DNA of 64,000 nt from Gimesia algae (GTDB lineage Bacteria > Planctomycetota > Planctomycetia > Planctomycetales > Planctomycetaceae), in NCBI RefSeq assembly GCF_007746795.1, contig NZ_CP036343.1, positions 6,113,357 through 6,177,356 of the forward strand. Direction: 5' to 3'. Each line of letters begins with the position of its first letter. Positions within the stretch are counted from its first letter, which is position 1. Below are positions 56,230 through 64,000 of this stretch, one piece after another. Under the pieces are notes generated by a model. The model was not told where the DNA came from and did no database searches. It saw nothing but the letters and a program-made list of their open reading frames with translations. The position numbers and the translations under genes are program-made.

Positions 56230-57363
56230 ATGCAGGGCAAGCGTTATATCAGCTGGATGCTGGGAATTATGATACTGGCGTGGACCGGCTGGTCATTCTG
56301 GGTCAAACGCCAGGAAGCCATTGAAGTCGCTGAGGACAAGGCTCCCCCCAAGCCTGCTGCGGTCGTGAAACCACTGGATAACCCCATTCAGGTACAAAAT
56401 GCCTCGCTGCGAGACGAAAAAGTGGAGGTGCTGGAATTGAACCTGGAGGTCAACCAGCGATTTCCGATGATCAAAACCGTAGAACAGAAGCTTTCTCAGG
56501 CTTCTGCTGCCGGCATTATCCACAGTACATCAAAACTGGAGCTGATCCTGGCGCTGACGGTGGAAGAACTGCGTGAAGACGGCCATAAACGGTTCAAAGT
56601 GCTTTACACTGGCGTGAAATACACACATGACATTGCCGGCGAACAGGTACACTATGACTCCAATCGCACTTCCGGACCGGTACCTCCGGAAGTTCAGGCC
56701 TATCAACGACTGGTGAATAACGGGTTTTCATTCTGGATTGGAGCCGATAACAAAATCGTGGAACTGGTGGGCTTTGATGATTTTATTAAACGCTGCCTGC
56801 AGAATACCGCTGCCAGCCAGCGGGAAACAGTCCTGGCCAAAATTTCGGAATCGTCGGGCGATGATGGTGTCGCCAATTTTATTGACGACAGTATTGGCCT
56901 GCTGCCTTACAACATTGATGAGAACCACAAAGGAGGCGCCATCCGCGTGGGAGAGACCTGGATCAAAACCCGCCGCCTGACGCAACCGATCCCGATGGTC
57001 CTCAAAACCGAGTATACGCTCCGCGAGTTAAACGACAGTATCGCCCGCATCAATATTGCCGGGGATATCGCCGCGTCCAAAATCAGCAGCCCGATTAACC
57101 AGCATGGAAAATCGGTTCAACTCTACATCCGAGGCGGAAAATCGTTCGGCTCCTGCCTGATCGATCGTAAAACGGGGTTGCCTCTCGAATCGAAAATCGA
57201 ACGTTTCCTGGAAACTACGGTGAAGCTGGCGAGCGGCAAAGAATTCGAACAGCAGAAACAGATCGTGACTACGATCCGGGCTTTTCCCCATCAGGAAGAA
57301 CGCCCACTGGGTCCCGCTGCGAAGTTGACCCGCCCCCGCAATCTGAAACCGGCAGCGAACTGA
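56230..57363 (+). CDS. Membrane-anchored protein, DUF6263-like
   Basis: A 377-residue protein with one N-terminal membrane segment (about residues 8-24), a Pro/Ala/Lys linker, and a large extracytoplasmic beta-rich region. Features such as LELNLEVNQRFPMIKTVEQK and TWIKTRRLTQPIPMVLKTEY, followed by TLRELN, fit the planctomycetal DUF6263 family, which has no known function. It is divergent from the sulfatase gene with about 150 bases between starts. No lipobox is present. Confidence 0.7.
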   Translation: MQGKRYISWMLGIMILAWTGWSFWVKRQEAIEVAEDKAPPKPAAVVKPLDNPIQVQNASLRDEKVEVLELNLEVNQRFPMIKTVEQKLSQASAAGIIHSTSKLELILALTVEELREDGHKRFKVLYTGVKYTHDIAGEQVHYDSNRTSGPVPPEVQAYQRLVNNGFSFWIGADNKIVELVGFDDFIKRCLQNTAASQRETVLAKISESSGDDGVANFIDDSIGLLPYNIDENHKGGAIRVGETWIKTRRLTQPIPMVLKTEYTLRELNDSIARINIAGDIAASKISSPINQHGKSVQLYIRGGKSFGSCLIDRKTGLPLESKIERFLETTVKLASGKEFEQQKQIVTTIRAFPHQEERPLGPAAKLTRPRNLKPAAN

Positions 57364-57747
57364 ACCGCACGGTTTACACTGGTGCCTGATATTCATCTCC
57401 CCGCCATGTGAGACTTTTCAGTATGATGCGATTGTCTGCTGCTACTGGATCATCTTGAAAGCCATAAATAATCCGCCCGAAAGTGGTAATAATCGGGTGG
57501 GCAATGTCGAGAATCAGGCTTGAAGAAGTGCTGAACTTGGTTTGAAAGCGTCCCGAAACGCAGTTTTACGCAAGCGAAAATAGTGCTCAAACCAGAGTGG
57601 TTTTCTCAGCGAGAACACTTTGGCCCCTAAAAACAGGAGCTTTCGCAGTGCTGATTTGCCACCGGGATGCAGTCAGTCAGTAGAAAGAAATAATTTCTAC
57701 AACACCAAAACACGGACGAGGTAAACCAGGCAGATTAGAGAAGCCGC
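57364..57747. other. Intergenic region with a possible decayed transposase fragment
   Basis: These 384 bases lie between two convergent genes. A 50-codon leftward fragment at 57514-57666 is the only part with protein-like character. No terminator or inverted repeats of an insertion sequence were found. Confidence 0.45.
57514..57666 (-). pseudogene. Possible remnant of an IS110-type transposase C-terminus
   Basis: Read leftward, the frame gives PGGKSALRKLLFLGAKVFSL then RKPLWFEHYFRLRK before a stop at 57514. The G-x-x-x-L-R-[RK]-L-L-[FY]-L-[GA]-A pattern with a downstream Y-x-R-L resembles the Transposase_20 end of IS110-family proteins. No start codon or catalytic residues remain. Chance similarity is possible. 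Confidence 0.3.
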
Positions 57748-58728
57748 TCAGGCAGCAGCACGCAATTCAGTAGGTTCTTCGTCCTCCTGATCAGAGGCGA
57801 ACTGCTGGCATTCCTTCACAACTTCAGCGACATGCTGTTTTGCGGTCAGATGCTCACGCAGATAGCTGGCGACTTTGGAAAAGCGTGATGAGAGATACCG
57901 GGGACGCAGGTGATAGCGCAGGGCTGTTGCCTGGCTGAGAACCTGGATGGTCTGCTGATAGTTATTGTAATCGATTTTGAGTTCCCTGCTGTCACTGCAG
58001 GAAAAGAGCATTTGCAGATAAGGATCTTCTTTCGATCCGAACTGTACTTCCAGTTGGAAGCCACAGCTTTCCGCGAGCATCTTCAGGCTGGACGGAGTGA
58101 AATTATGAATGTGAGCGTAATGAAACATTTTACTGCGACGGGCAAACGGTGCCGCGATATTGGGACACTCCACATAGAACAATCCGTTATCCGCCAGCAT
58201 GCCTCGTATGTATTCCAGGGCGCGGCGTGGCGACTTGAAATGTTCGATCACATGTACCAGCAGCACCAGTTCGCGGCTATGATCGCGAGGCTGTTCAAAC
58301 AGATCCCCGCGCACTACGTTTGTCAGCAGACGCTGCTGCGAGTAATCCTGAAAGCCTTCACCCGGCTCGATTCCTGTCGACTGATGACCGTTGAGTTCGA
58401 ATACTTTCACGGTACAACCGATGCCGGCTCCGACTTCAAAGACATCTGCCACTGGCTCGATATGTGGTTGCAACTGACGAAATATACGTTCGCCATTTTT
58501 CCAGGCACGCATCACTCTGCGATCCGAGGGGATCATTTCGCCATGATAACTCTGACGGTATTCTGTGGCGTAGTAGTCAGCGAGTTCCTCATCGGTTGGA
58601 ATGTTGCCGTGCGCGACCAGACCGCAGGACTTGCAGATCACAGACTCCAGCGCATTCCCGTGCCGGTCCCGATCACCTATTTGTTCGAACTCAGTTCCTG
58701 CACACAGATCACACTGTTTTTGTACCAT
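57748..58728 (-). CDS. SAM-dependent methyltransferase with N-terminal zinc ribbon
   Basis: A 326-residue protein. The N-terminus has a four-Cys ribbon (CDLCAG, CKSCGL), as in C-methyltransferases acting on nucleotide-linked sugars. A class I methyltransferase domain follows (DVFEVGAGIGCTVKVFELNG, motif I near residues 95-103; LVLLVHVIEHFKSP). The pattern after it, VECPNIAAPF and HIHNFTPSSLKMLAESCGF, is common in enzymes for surface polysaccharides. Acceptor unknown. The ATG at 58728 is preferred over a GTG at 58740. It converges with the DUF6263-like gene. Confidence 0.87.
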   Translation of the reverse strand: MVQKQCDLCAGTEFEQIGDRDRHGNALESVICKSCGLVAHGNIPTDEELADYYATEYRQSYHGEMIPSDRRVMRAWKNGERIFRQLQPHIEPVADVFEVGAGIGCTVKVFELNGHQSTGIEPGEGFQDYSQQRLLTNVVRGDLFEQPRDHSRELVLLVHVIEHFKSPRRALEYIRGMLADNGLFYVECPNIAAPFARRSKMFHYAHIHNFTPSSLKMLAESCGFQLEVQFGSKEDPYLQMLFSCSDSRELKIDYNNYQQTIQVLSQATALRYHLRPRYLSSRFSKVASYLREHLTAKQHVAEVVKECQQFASDQEDEEPTELRAAA

Positions 58729-59084
58729 TGGGTTTACCACATTTATTCGCCAGAATTCAATGATTTCTATCGCTTCAGGCCCTTGAAACTCAAGCCAGCG
58801 GCAATAGAACGGGTCAGATTGGCGTGAACACTAATCGGAGCGGGAAATCAGGTCAAGATGAATCATTTTAAGGCTGTTTCCAAAAAGGATTTGGCTAAAT
58901 AATCCGATCATCGGGGCCCCCGGAGATTGTGTTCGGATGAGAAATAGCCTGATGGGGTGCGATGCATTGTTTTTCCGGGCTCATGCATGTACCCTAATGA
59001 CCATTGGACCGAAGAAATATTCAACAGGAATGACCCGGCCTACCAGCCTTCAAGCCGAAAGTATACAAAGAGTTAGGAAGTTTC
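58729..59084. other. Divergent intergenic region methyltransferase/pyruvate carboxylase
   Basis: These 356 bases should contain the promoters of both neighbours. A small GC-rich inverted repeat (GGGGCCCC type) lies near 58913. An AGGA precedes the pyruvate carboxylase ATG by 7 bases. No clear -35/-10 pair was found. Confidence 0.35.
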
Positions 59085-62000
59085 ATGTCTGAGGGTAAAA
59101 TCAAAAAGCTGCTCGTCGCCAACCGTAGTGAAATTGCCATTCGAATTTTTCGAAGTACGCATGAATTGGGAATTCGCACGGTCGGTATCTATACCCATGA
59201 AGACCGTTATGCCCTGCACCGCACGAAAGCCGATGAGGCCTATCAGATTGGCAAGCCGGGGCATCCCGTGAAATCGTATCTCGATATTGATGCGATTATC
59301 ACGCTGGCCAAGCAGAAAAAGATTGATGCGATCCACCCGGGTTACGGGTTTCTCTCAGAAAATGCGGATTTTGCACAAGCGTGTGAAGACGCCGGGATTA
59401 TCTTTATTGGTCCCCGCGTGGAAACGCTGAAAGCACTGGGAGATAAGATCTCGGCTCGCAAAATTGCCGAAAAGGTCGGCGTTCCGGTTTTGGGGGGAAG
59501 TGGCGAAGCGATCGTCGATGCAGCCTCGGGACGAAAGACAGCAAACGAGATTGGTTTCCCGATTATTCTGAAAGCAGCGCACGGCGGCGGTGGTCGCGGG
59601 ATGCGCGTGGTTCAGAAAGAAGAAGAGTTTGATGCGTCTTACGAACTGGCACGCAGCGAATCTCTCTCAGCGTTTGGTAGTGAGGATGTGTTCGTTGAGA
59701 AATTTATCTCTCGTGCCCGACACATTGAAGTGCAGTTGCTGGGTGACAAGCATGGCGGTCTGGTGCATCTTTACGAACGTGACTGTTCGGTTCAACGACG
59801 TCACCAGAAGGTGGTAGAAATTGCGCCGGCTCCGAATCTTGATCCAGCCGTCAGAGACGCGTTGTGCGAGGCGGCTTTGAAAATTGGTCGGAGTGTGAAT
59901 TATGAACTGGCGGGAACGGTTGAGTTTCTGCTGGACGCCGATACGAATCAGTTTTACTTCATCGAAGTCAATCCGCGGATTCAGGTCGAGCATACTGTGA
60001 CCGAAGAAGTCACCGGTGTCGATATTGTGAAATCGCAGATCCTGCTGGCGCAAGGGGCCAAGCTGAATGACCCGGGAATTCGCATCAATTCTCAGGAAGA
60101 ACTGCAGACACATGGATTTGCGCTGCAGTGCCGCGTGACGACGGAAGACCCAACAAACAACTTCATGCCCGACTACGGACGCGTGGCGCATTACCGGTCT
60201 GCCAGCGGCATGGGCGTGCGTCTGGATGCCGGGACGGCGTTCTCGGGTGCGATGGTCTTCCCGTATTACGATTCATTGCTGGTGAAAGTCACCACGTGGG
60301 CACGAACCTTCAAAGATGCGGCGGCCCGCACGGAACGATGCTTACAGGAGTTTCGAATTCGGGGCGTAAAGACGAATATTCCGTTCGTGCTGAAACTGAT
60401 CGCGCATCCGACTTTCCTGAACGGAGATTGTTATACCCGGTTCATTGATGACACGCCGGAGCTGTTCAAGTTTCCGAAGCGGCATGACCGGGCGACGAAG
60501 CTGTTAACGTATCTGGCAGAAACCGTCGTCAACGGCAATCCGATGGTGAAGGACCGACCGAAGGCAGTTCGGCGGACGCCGGCACCGGTGCCTGAATATA
60601 ACAAAAAAGAACTGTCTCCCCCTGATGGGATGCGACAAAAGCTGCTGGAACTGGGTGCGGAGAAATTCGGCAAGTGGATTCTGGATCAAAAAGAACTGCT
60701 GCTGACCGATACCTCGTTCCGCGACGCGCATCAGTCGTTGTACGCGACGCGTTTCCGTACGCATGACATGCTGGAGATCGCGGAAGTCTACGCACATAAC
60801 TGCCCTCAATTGTTCTCACTGGAAATGTGGGGCGGTGCGACATTTGATACATCGATGCGATTCCTGAAAGAATCGCCTTGGCAGCGATTGGCCGAGATGC
60901 GAACCCGCGTGCCGAACATACTGTTCCAGATGCTGATTCGGGCTTCGAGTGCCGTTGGTTATACGAACTACCCGGATAACGTGGTGCGTGCCTTCGTGAA
61001 AGAAGCCGCTGATGCGGGCATTGATGTGTTCCGCGTGTTCGACGCGCTCAACTGGGTGCCGAACATGAAAGTGGCAATGGAAGAAGTTCAAAAGAGTGGT
61101 GCGATCTGCGAAGCCAGTATCTGTTATACGGGCGATATTCTGGATCCTTCGAAGTCGAAGTACGATCTGAAATATTACGTCAACATGGCAAAAGAGCTGG
61201 AGAACATGGGTGCGCATATACTGGCGATTAAAGATATGGCCGGACTCTGCAAGCCGTATGCAGCCGAGCTGCTGGTGAAAACGCTGAAGCAGGAAATCGG
61301 CATTCCAATTCATTTCCACACGCATGACACAAGCGGCGGACAGGCGGCTTCGATTTTGAAAGCTGCCGAAGCCGGGCTGGACATTGCTGACGGTGCGGTG
61401 CCTTCGATGTCGGGTGGAACTTCACAACCGAACCTGACGACCGTTGTGGAAGCGCAGCGTTTTAAAGAACATCAGCCAACGGTTGAAGTCGAACACCTGG
61501 ATAATATTTCCGAATACTGGCGTGCGGTTCGCAATTACTACACGGCGTTTGAGAGCCCTGTACTTCCCGCGGGTGCGAATTTGTACGAACATCAAATGCC
61601 CGGCGGTCAATATACGAACCTGCTGCAGCAGGCGCAATCGCTGGGGCTGGGTGATCGCTGGTCGGAAGTCTGTCATGTGTATGCGGAAGTGAATCAGCTG
61701 CTGGGCGATATTGTGAAAGTCACACCGACTTCGAAAGCGGTCGGCGATATGGCGCTGTTCCTGGTTGCGAATGATATCAGTTGCGACGAAGTGATGACTT
61801 CTGATCGGGACCTGGCGTTTCCGGAATCGGTGTTGGATCTGATTAGCGGACGCATGGGGCAGACGCCGGGCGGTTTCCCGGCAGATGTACAGAAGAAGAT
61901 TTTGCGAGGTGAAGCGCCGTTAACCGAACGACCGGGAAGTATACTTCCGCCAGCCGATTTTGAAGACGCTGCCAAGGTGGTTCAGAAAATGATCAACCGC

Positions 62001-62537
62001 ACGCCGACTGATCAGGAAGTAGTGACCTACCTGCTGTACCCCAAGGTTTACGAAGATTTTACGATACATCAAAAAGCGTATTATGATACGAGTGGCCTGC
62101 CGACATATGCGTTCTTCAACGGCATGGAACCGGAGGAAGAAATCTCAGTTGATATTGCACCGGGTAAAACGTTGATCATCAAATTCCTGGCGGTTGGTAA
62201 GCCACAAACCGATGGTTGTCGCACCGTATTCTTCGAACTGAATGGTCAGCCACGCGAAGTGGTGATTGTGGATAAATCATTGAAGCCACAAGGTGACACA
62301 CGCCGCCGCGCAGACTTGTCTGATCCCAAACAAATTGGCGCAGTCATGCCGGGCGTGATTGTGTCTATAACGGTGAAAGTGGGTGGCAAGGTAAAAGCCG
62401 GCGATCAACTACTGATGCTGGAAGCGATGAAGATGCAGACGAGTGTGATTTCGGAGCAGGATGGCGTGGTAAAAGAAGTGGTCGCAGACGCGGGCACGCA
62501 GGTGGAATCGGGTGATCTGTTAATCGTGCTTGAGTAG
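59085..62537 (+). CDS. pyc: Pyruvate carboxylase
   Basis: A 1150-residue single-chain enzyme that carboxylates pyruvate to oxaloacetate (anaplerosis, gluconeogenesis). Order of domains: biotin carboxylase (about 1-455; LKAAHGGGGRGMR glycine loop, EVNPRIQVEHTVTEEVTG), carboxyltransferase (about 530-810; DTSFRDAHQSLYATRFRTHD, metal-site HFHTHDTSGG), allosteric and linker part, and a C-terminal biotinyl domain with Lys1116 in EAMKM. Length is normal for the single-chain form. It is probably monocistronic, since 400 bases follow before the next small gene. Confidence 0.97.
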   Translation: MSEGKIKKLLVANRSEIAIRIFRSTHELGIRTVGIYTHEDRYALHRTKADEAYQIGKPGHPVKSYLDIDAIITLAKQKKIDAIHPGYGFLSENADFAQACEDAGIIFIGPRVETLKALGDKISARKIAEKVGVPVLGGSGEAIVDAASGRKTANEIGFPIILKAAHGGGGRGMRVVQKEEEFDASYELARSESLSAFGSEDVFVEKFISRARHIEVQLLGDKHGGLVHLYERDCSVQRRHQKVVEIAPAPNLDPAVRDALCEAALKIGRSVNYELAGTVEFLLDADTNQFYFIEVNPRIQVEHTVTEEVTGVDIVKSQILLAQGAKLNDPGIRINSQEELQTHGFALQCRVTTEDPTNNFMPDYGRVAHYRSASGMGVRLDAGTAFSGAMVFPYYDSLLVKVTTWARTFKDAAARTERCLQEFRIRGVKTNIPFVLKLIAHPTFLNGDCYTRFIDDTPELFKFPKRHDRATKLLTYLAETVVNGNPMVKDRPKAVRRTPAPVPEYNKKELSPPDGMRQKLLELGAEKFGKWILDQKELLLTDTSFRDAHQSLYATRFRTHDMLEIAEVYAHNCPQLFSLEMWGGATFDTSMRFLKESPWQRLAEMRTRVPNILFQMLIRASSAVGYTNYPDNVVRAFVKEAADAGIDVFRVFDALNWVPNMKVAMEEVQKSGAICEASICYTGDILDPSKSKYDLKYYVNMAKELENMGAHILAIKDMAGLCKPYAAELLVKTLKQEIGIPIHFHTHDTSGGQAASILKAAEAGLDIADGAVPSMSGGTSQPNLTTVVEAQRFKEHQPTVEVEHLDNISEYWRAVRNYYTAFESPVLPAGANLYEHQMPGGQYTNLLQQAQSLGLGDRWSEVCHVYAEVNQLLGDIVKVTPTSKAVGDMALFLVANDISCDEVMTSDRDLAFPESVLDLISGRMGQTPGGFPADVQKKILRGEAPLTERPGSILPPADFEDAAKVVQKMINRTPTDQEVVTYLLYPKVYEDFTIHQKAYYDTSGLPTYAFFNGMEPEEEISVDIAPGKTLIIKFLAVGKPQTDGCRTVFFELNGQPREVVIVDKSLKPQGDTRRRADLSDPKQIGAVMPGVIVSITVKVGGKVKAGDQLLMLEAMKMQTSVISEQDGVVKEVVADAGTQVESGDLLIVLE

Positions 62538-62944
62538 ACTCTGTTCATTGATCAACAAGTGTCTGAAGACTGGGTAATTTCCCCCATTAAAATCAGAGTG
62601 CGTGTTTTTACTACAGGTAAATACCTCAGACATGTGTAGTAAAAAACTGCAAAAACAAGTTCGATTTCAACGGATCTGTTTTGCTGTTAGCCGACCAGGC
62701 GCCATCCCATTTTACCCAGCCATGCCAGCGTGATCCTGGTCGGTTTTGCAAATCTAAAAACAGGATTCATTTTGCGACTATCGGCTAGAGAAATTCAATG
62801 CGGGCATAAATCTACGCCGATAGATTAGTTAACAGGTAATCTTTACCAGCCTTATTCAGGTCTGGCCCACTAACTTCTCTATCGGAACAAAAGAACAGAA
62901 GCAGTTTGCTATCTTTTCTTTGAAGTATTTGGAGTACTCGGCGA
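62538..62944. other. Intergenic region with two stem-loops
   Basis: A gene-free stretch of 407 bases. A 12-bp stem with an inner GGTA-AA-TACC hairpin spans 62604-62647, and a second 9-bp stem with a long loop spans 62691-62743. They may end pyc transcription or form a structured leader of the next gene. No tRNA- or riboswitch-like consensus was recognised. Confidence 0.4.
62691..62747 (+). terminator. Possible terminator downstream of pyc
   Basis: CCGACCAGG pairs perfectly with CCTGGTCGG across a 35-base loop and is followed by four T residues. The loop is long for an intrinsic terminator. Confidence 0.35.
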
Positions 62945-63241
62945 ATGACTGGAGCGCGTCAATCCATTCAACCCCCTCATTTTGTAATTTCCAGTGAGGG
63001 AGAGCTTCTAGGTGAAGATACCCCCGAGAATCAGGAATTAGTCCGTCGCGTCGTTGCTTGTGTGAATGCCTGTGACGGGATCACCACTGAAGAACTGGAG
63101 AGTGGCATTATCAAAGACATGCGGAGTGTGATTGCCCAGACAGCACCACTGCTGCAGGAACGCAGTCAAATGACCGAACTGCTACGGCGTGAAATTCGCT
63201 CAGAAATGAATGCGCGCAATAAGAAGAATCAGGACGGTTGA
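62945..63241 (+). CDS. Small hypothetical protein
   Basis: A 98-residue soluble protein. The central segment (ELVRRVVACVNACDGITTEE, then LESGIIKDM) is a compact helical motif that also appears in short proteins often seen in phage-derived or mobile regions; no phage gene is visible here. No signal peptide or catalytic motif is seen. GGAG lies about 10 bases before the ATG. Its stop is 14 bases from the stop of the next, convergent gene. Codon use looks like that of the neighbours. Confidence 0.6.
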   Translation: MTGARQSIQPPHFVISSEGELLGEDTPENQELVRRVVACVNACDGITTEELESGIIKDMRSVIAQTAPLLQERSQMTELLRREIRSEMNARNKKNQDG

Positions 63242-63255
63242 TCCACAATTGGGAA

Positions 63256-63951
63256 TCAATTTGAGCCGCGCTTGATGTAACCACTGATGCGGACTTTCAA
63301 CTTGCCGGTTGACTTATGCCCGGCGGGTAGATTCAGACCAATCATCAGCACGCCATCATCTTTCGGTGTATACTCTGCTTTTTCGCCAATCAGAAATGGC
63401 TTCCCCATCTTAGGTTTGCCCTTCTCCTGAGAGATTACGATTCCCATCAGTGCTCCAGTGGGAATTCCCTCTGCCAGCTCTTTCATGGCAGCTGCATGCG
63501 GTAAGCCTTCCACGCTGGTTTTGATGTCAGCGATGAAATCGTATGACCCGGCCGCTTGAATGCGAACCATTTTCCCTTTTGCCACCAGCCCTGCAGGTAC
63601 GCTCCAGTTGCGTGCGACATCAATATCGAAATCAGAAGAGTTGGAACTCATCAGCTTTTCGTTAAGTTGCGTGATCATGGCCTTCACGCCAGGAACATCT
63701 TTTTGAAGACTCTGAATTGATTCCAGCATCTCGCGGGATTTTTCATAGTCTCCGGCATCAGAATATTTCCGGGCAATTTCTGCCGACTGTCTGATGAAGG
63801 TGTCGCGCAGTTTATCAGCCTGCACATTGAGCTGTTTGACATTCGTTTTTTTTGAACTCTGTGCCACAGCGGGTTCTGAAATCAGCAGTAATGACAGAGT
63901 ACTTCCCAGTAACAGTAATTGAACATTCCGACCAGCTCTGAAATTAAACAC
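63256..63951 (-). CDS. Secreted protein with coiled N-terminal helices and a beta-domain
   Basis: A 231-residue exported protein (signal peptide about residues 1-31, ending AVAQ). Residues 35-105 are helical, with a repeat-like ARKYSDAGDYEKSREMLESI segment close to half a TPR. The rest (NWSVPAGLVAKGKMVRIQAA through LMIGLNLPAGHKSTGKLKVR) resembles a carbohydrate-binding jelly-roll such as the LecA-type domain; sugar binding is not proven. The start is GTG at 63951 with AGAGGA 7 bases upstream. Upstream lies the window end. Confidence 0.72.
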   Translation of the reverse strand: MFNFRAGRNVQLLLLGSTLSLLLISEPAVAQSSKKTNVKQLNVQADKLRDTFIRQSAEIARKYSDAGDYEKSREMLESIQSLQKDVPGVKAMITQLNEKLMSSNSSDFDIDVARNWSVPAGLVAKGKMVRIQAAGSYDFIADIKTSVEGLPHAAAMKELAEGIPTGALMGIVISQEKGKPKMGKPFLIGEKAEYTPKDDGVLMIGLNLPAGHKSTGKLKVRISGYIKRGSN

Positions 63952-64000
63952 GATTGGTTCCTCTACTCTTTAAAAACAGATGTGAATGCCTTTATTATGA

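Noticed and set aside
57910-58827. Rightward 305-codon frame opposite the zinc-ribbon methyltransferase
   Set aside because: The leftward frame has clear SAM and zinc motifs; this one has none.

Overview
The window looks like chromosome of a planctomycete, most likely Gimesia or a close relative. This is inferred from family content, not from a database match: a duplicated UvrA of the kind known in the PVC superphylum, a DUF1559 pseudopilin-like protein, formylglycine-type sulfatases, a TAT-exported Gfo/Idh/MocA oxidoreductase, a DUF6268-like barrel, a DUF6263-like protein, a ceramidase-like enzyme, a golvesin-like domain and many secreted proteins of unknown function. Shine-Dalgarno sequences are often weak, and several genes start with GTG or TTG.

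Layout. 1-16.8 kb: start of spoVG and ispE, a giant tandem UvrA with an extra C-terminal region, a DUF368 lipid transporter, a secreted FG-GAP protein, SppA, a secreted unknown and a class I aminotransferase that ends at a shared terminator. 16.8-24.5 kb: a 1608-residue surface protein with an inverse-autotransporter-like barrel and a beta-helix, then two secreted TPR proteins. 24.6-26.2 kb: tRNA-Gln(CTG) with promoter and terminator, followed by 1.4 kb of gene-free, repeat-rich DNA. 26.2-34.1 kb: sulfatase, a frameshifted ParE toxin with intact antitoxin, cysC, hisG, an amino-acid-kinase-family gene whose 3' end overlaps cdsA, uppS, a divergent csrA and tadA. 34.3-41.2 kb: beta-helix protein, oxidoreductase, Cys-rich small protein, ceramidase-like enzyme, a broken small membrane gene, an outer-membrane barrel and a second repeat-rich spacer. 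41.2-48 kb: golvesin-domain protein and methyltransferase, then a four-gene leftward operon encoding a GcvH-like protein, a ferredoxin-like protein, a class II terpene cyclase and a DUF116-polyprenyl synthase fusion. 48-64 kb: GntR/LacI hybrid regulator, DUF1559 protein, lipoprotein, DUF817 membrane protein, a very basic repeat-rich CARDB protein, second sulfatase, DUF6263-like protein, methyltransferase, pyruvate carboxylase and two small unknowns.

How the genes connect. Isoprenoid and envelope-lipid functions recur: IspE makes MEP-pathway precursors, the fusion protein and UppS build prenyl diphosphates, the cyclase folds a polyprenyl chain, DUF368 proteins recycle undecaprenyl phosphate, and CdsA makes CDP-diacylglycerol. 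The most promising undescribed system is the operon at 42616-47982. It joins a lipoyl-carrier-like protein and an iron-sulfur protein to prenyl-chain synthesis and cyclisation. Other notable points are the UvrA C-terminal extension, the large beta-helix adhesin, the pentapeptide/Trp-Cys-rich CARDB protein, a composite family of extragenic repeats, and three genes that appear damaged (parE, a small membrane gene, and a DUF817 gene without a canonical start in the right place).
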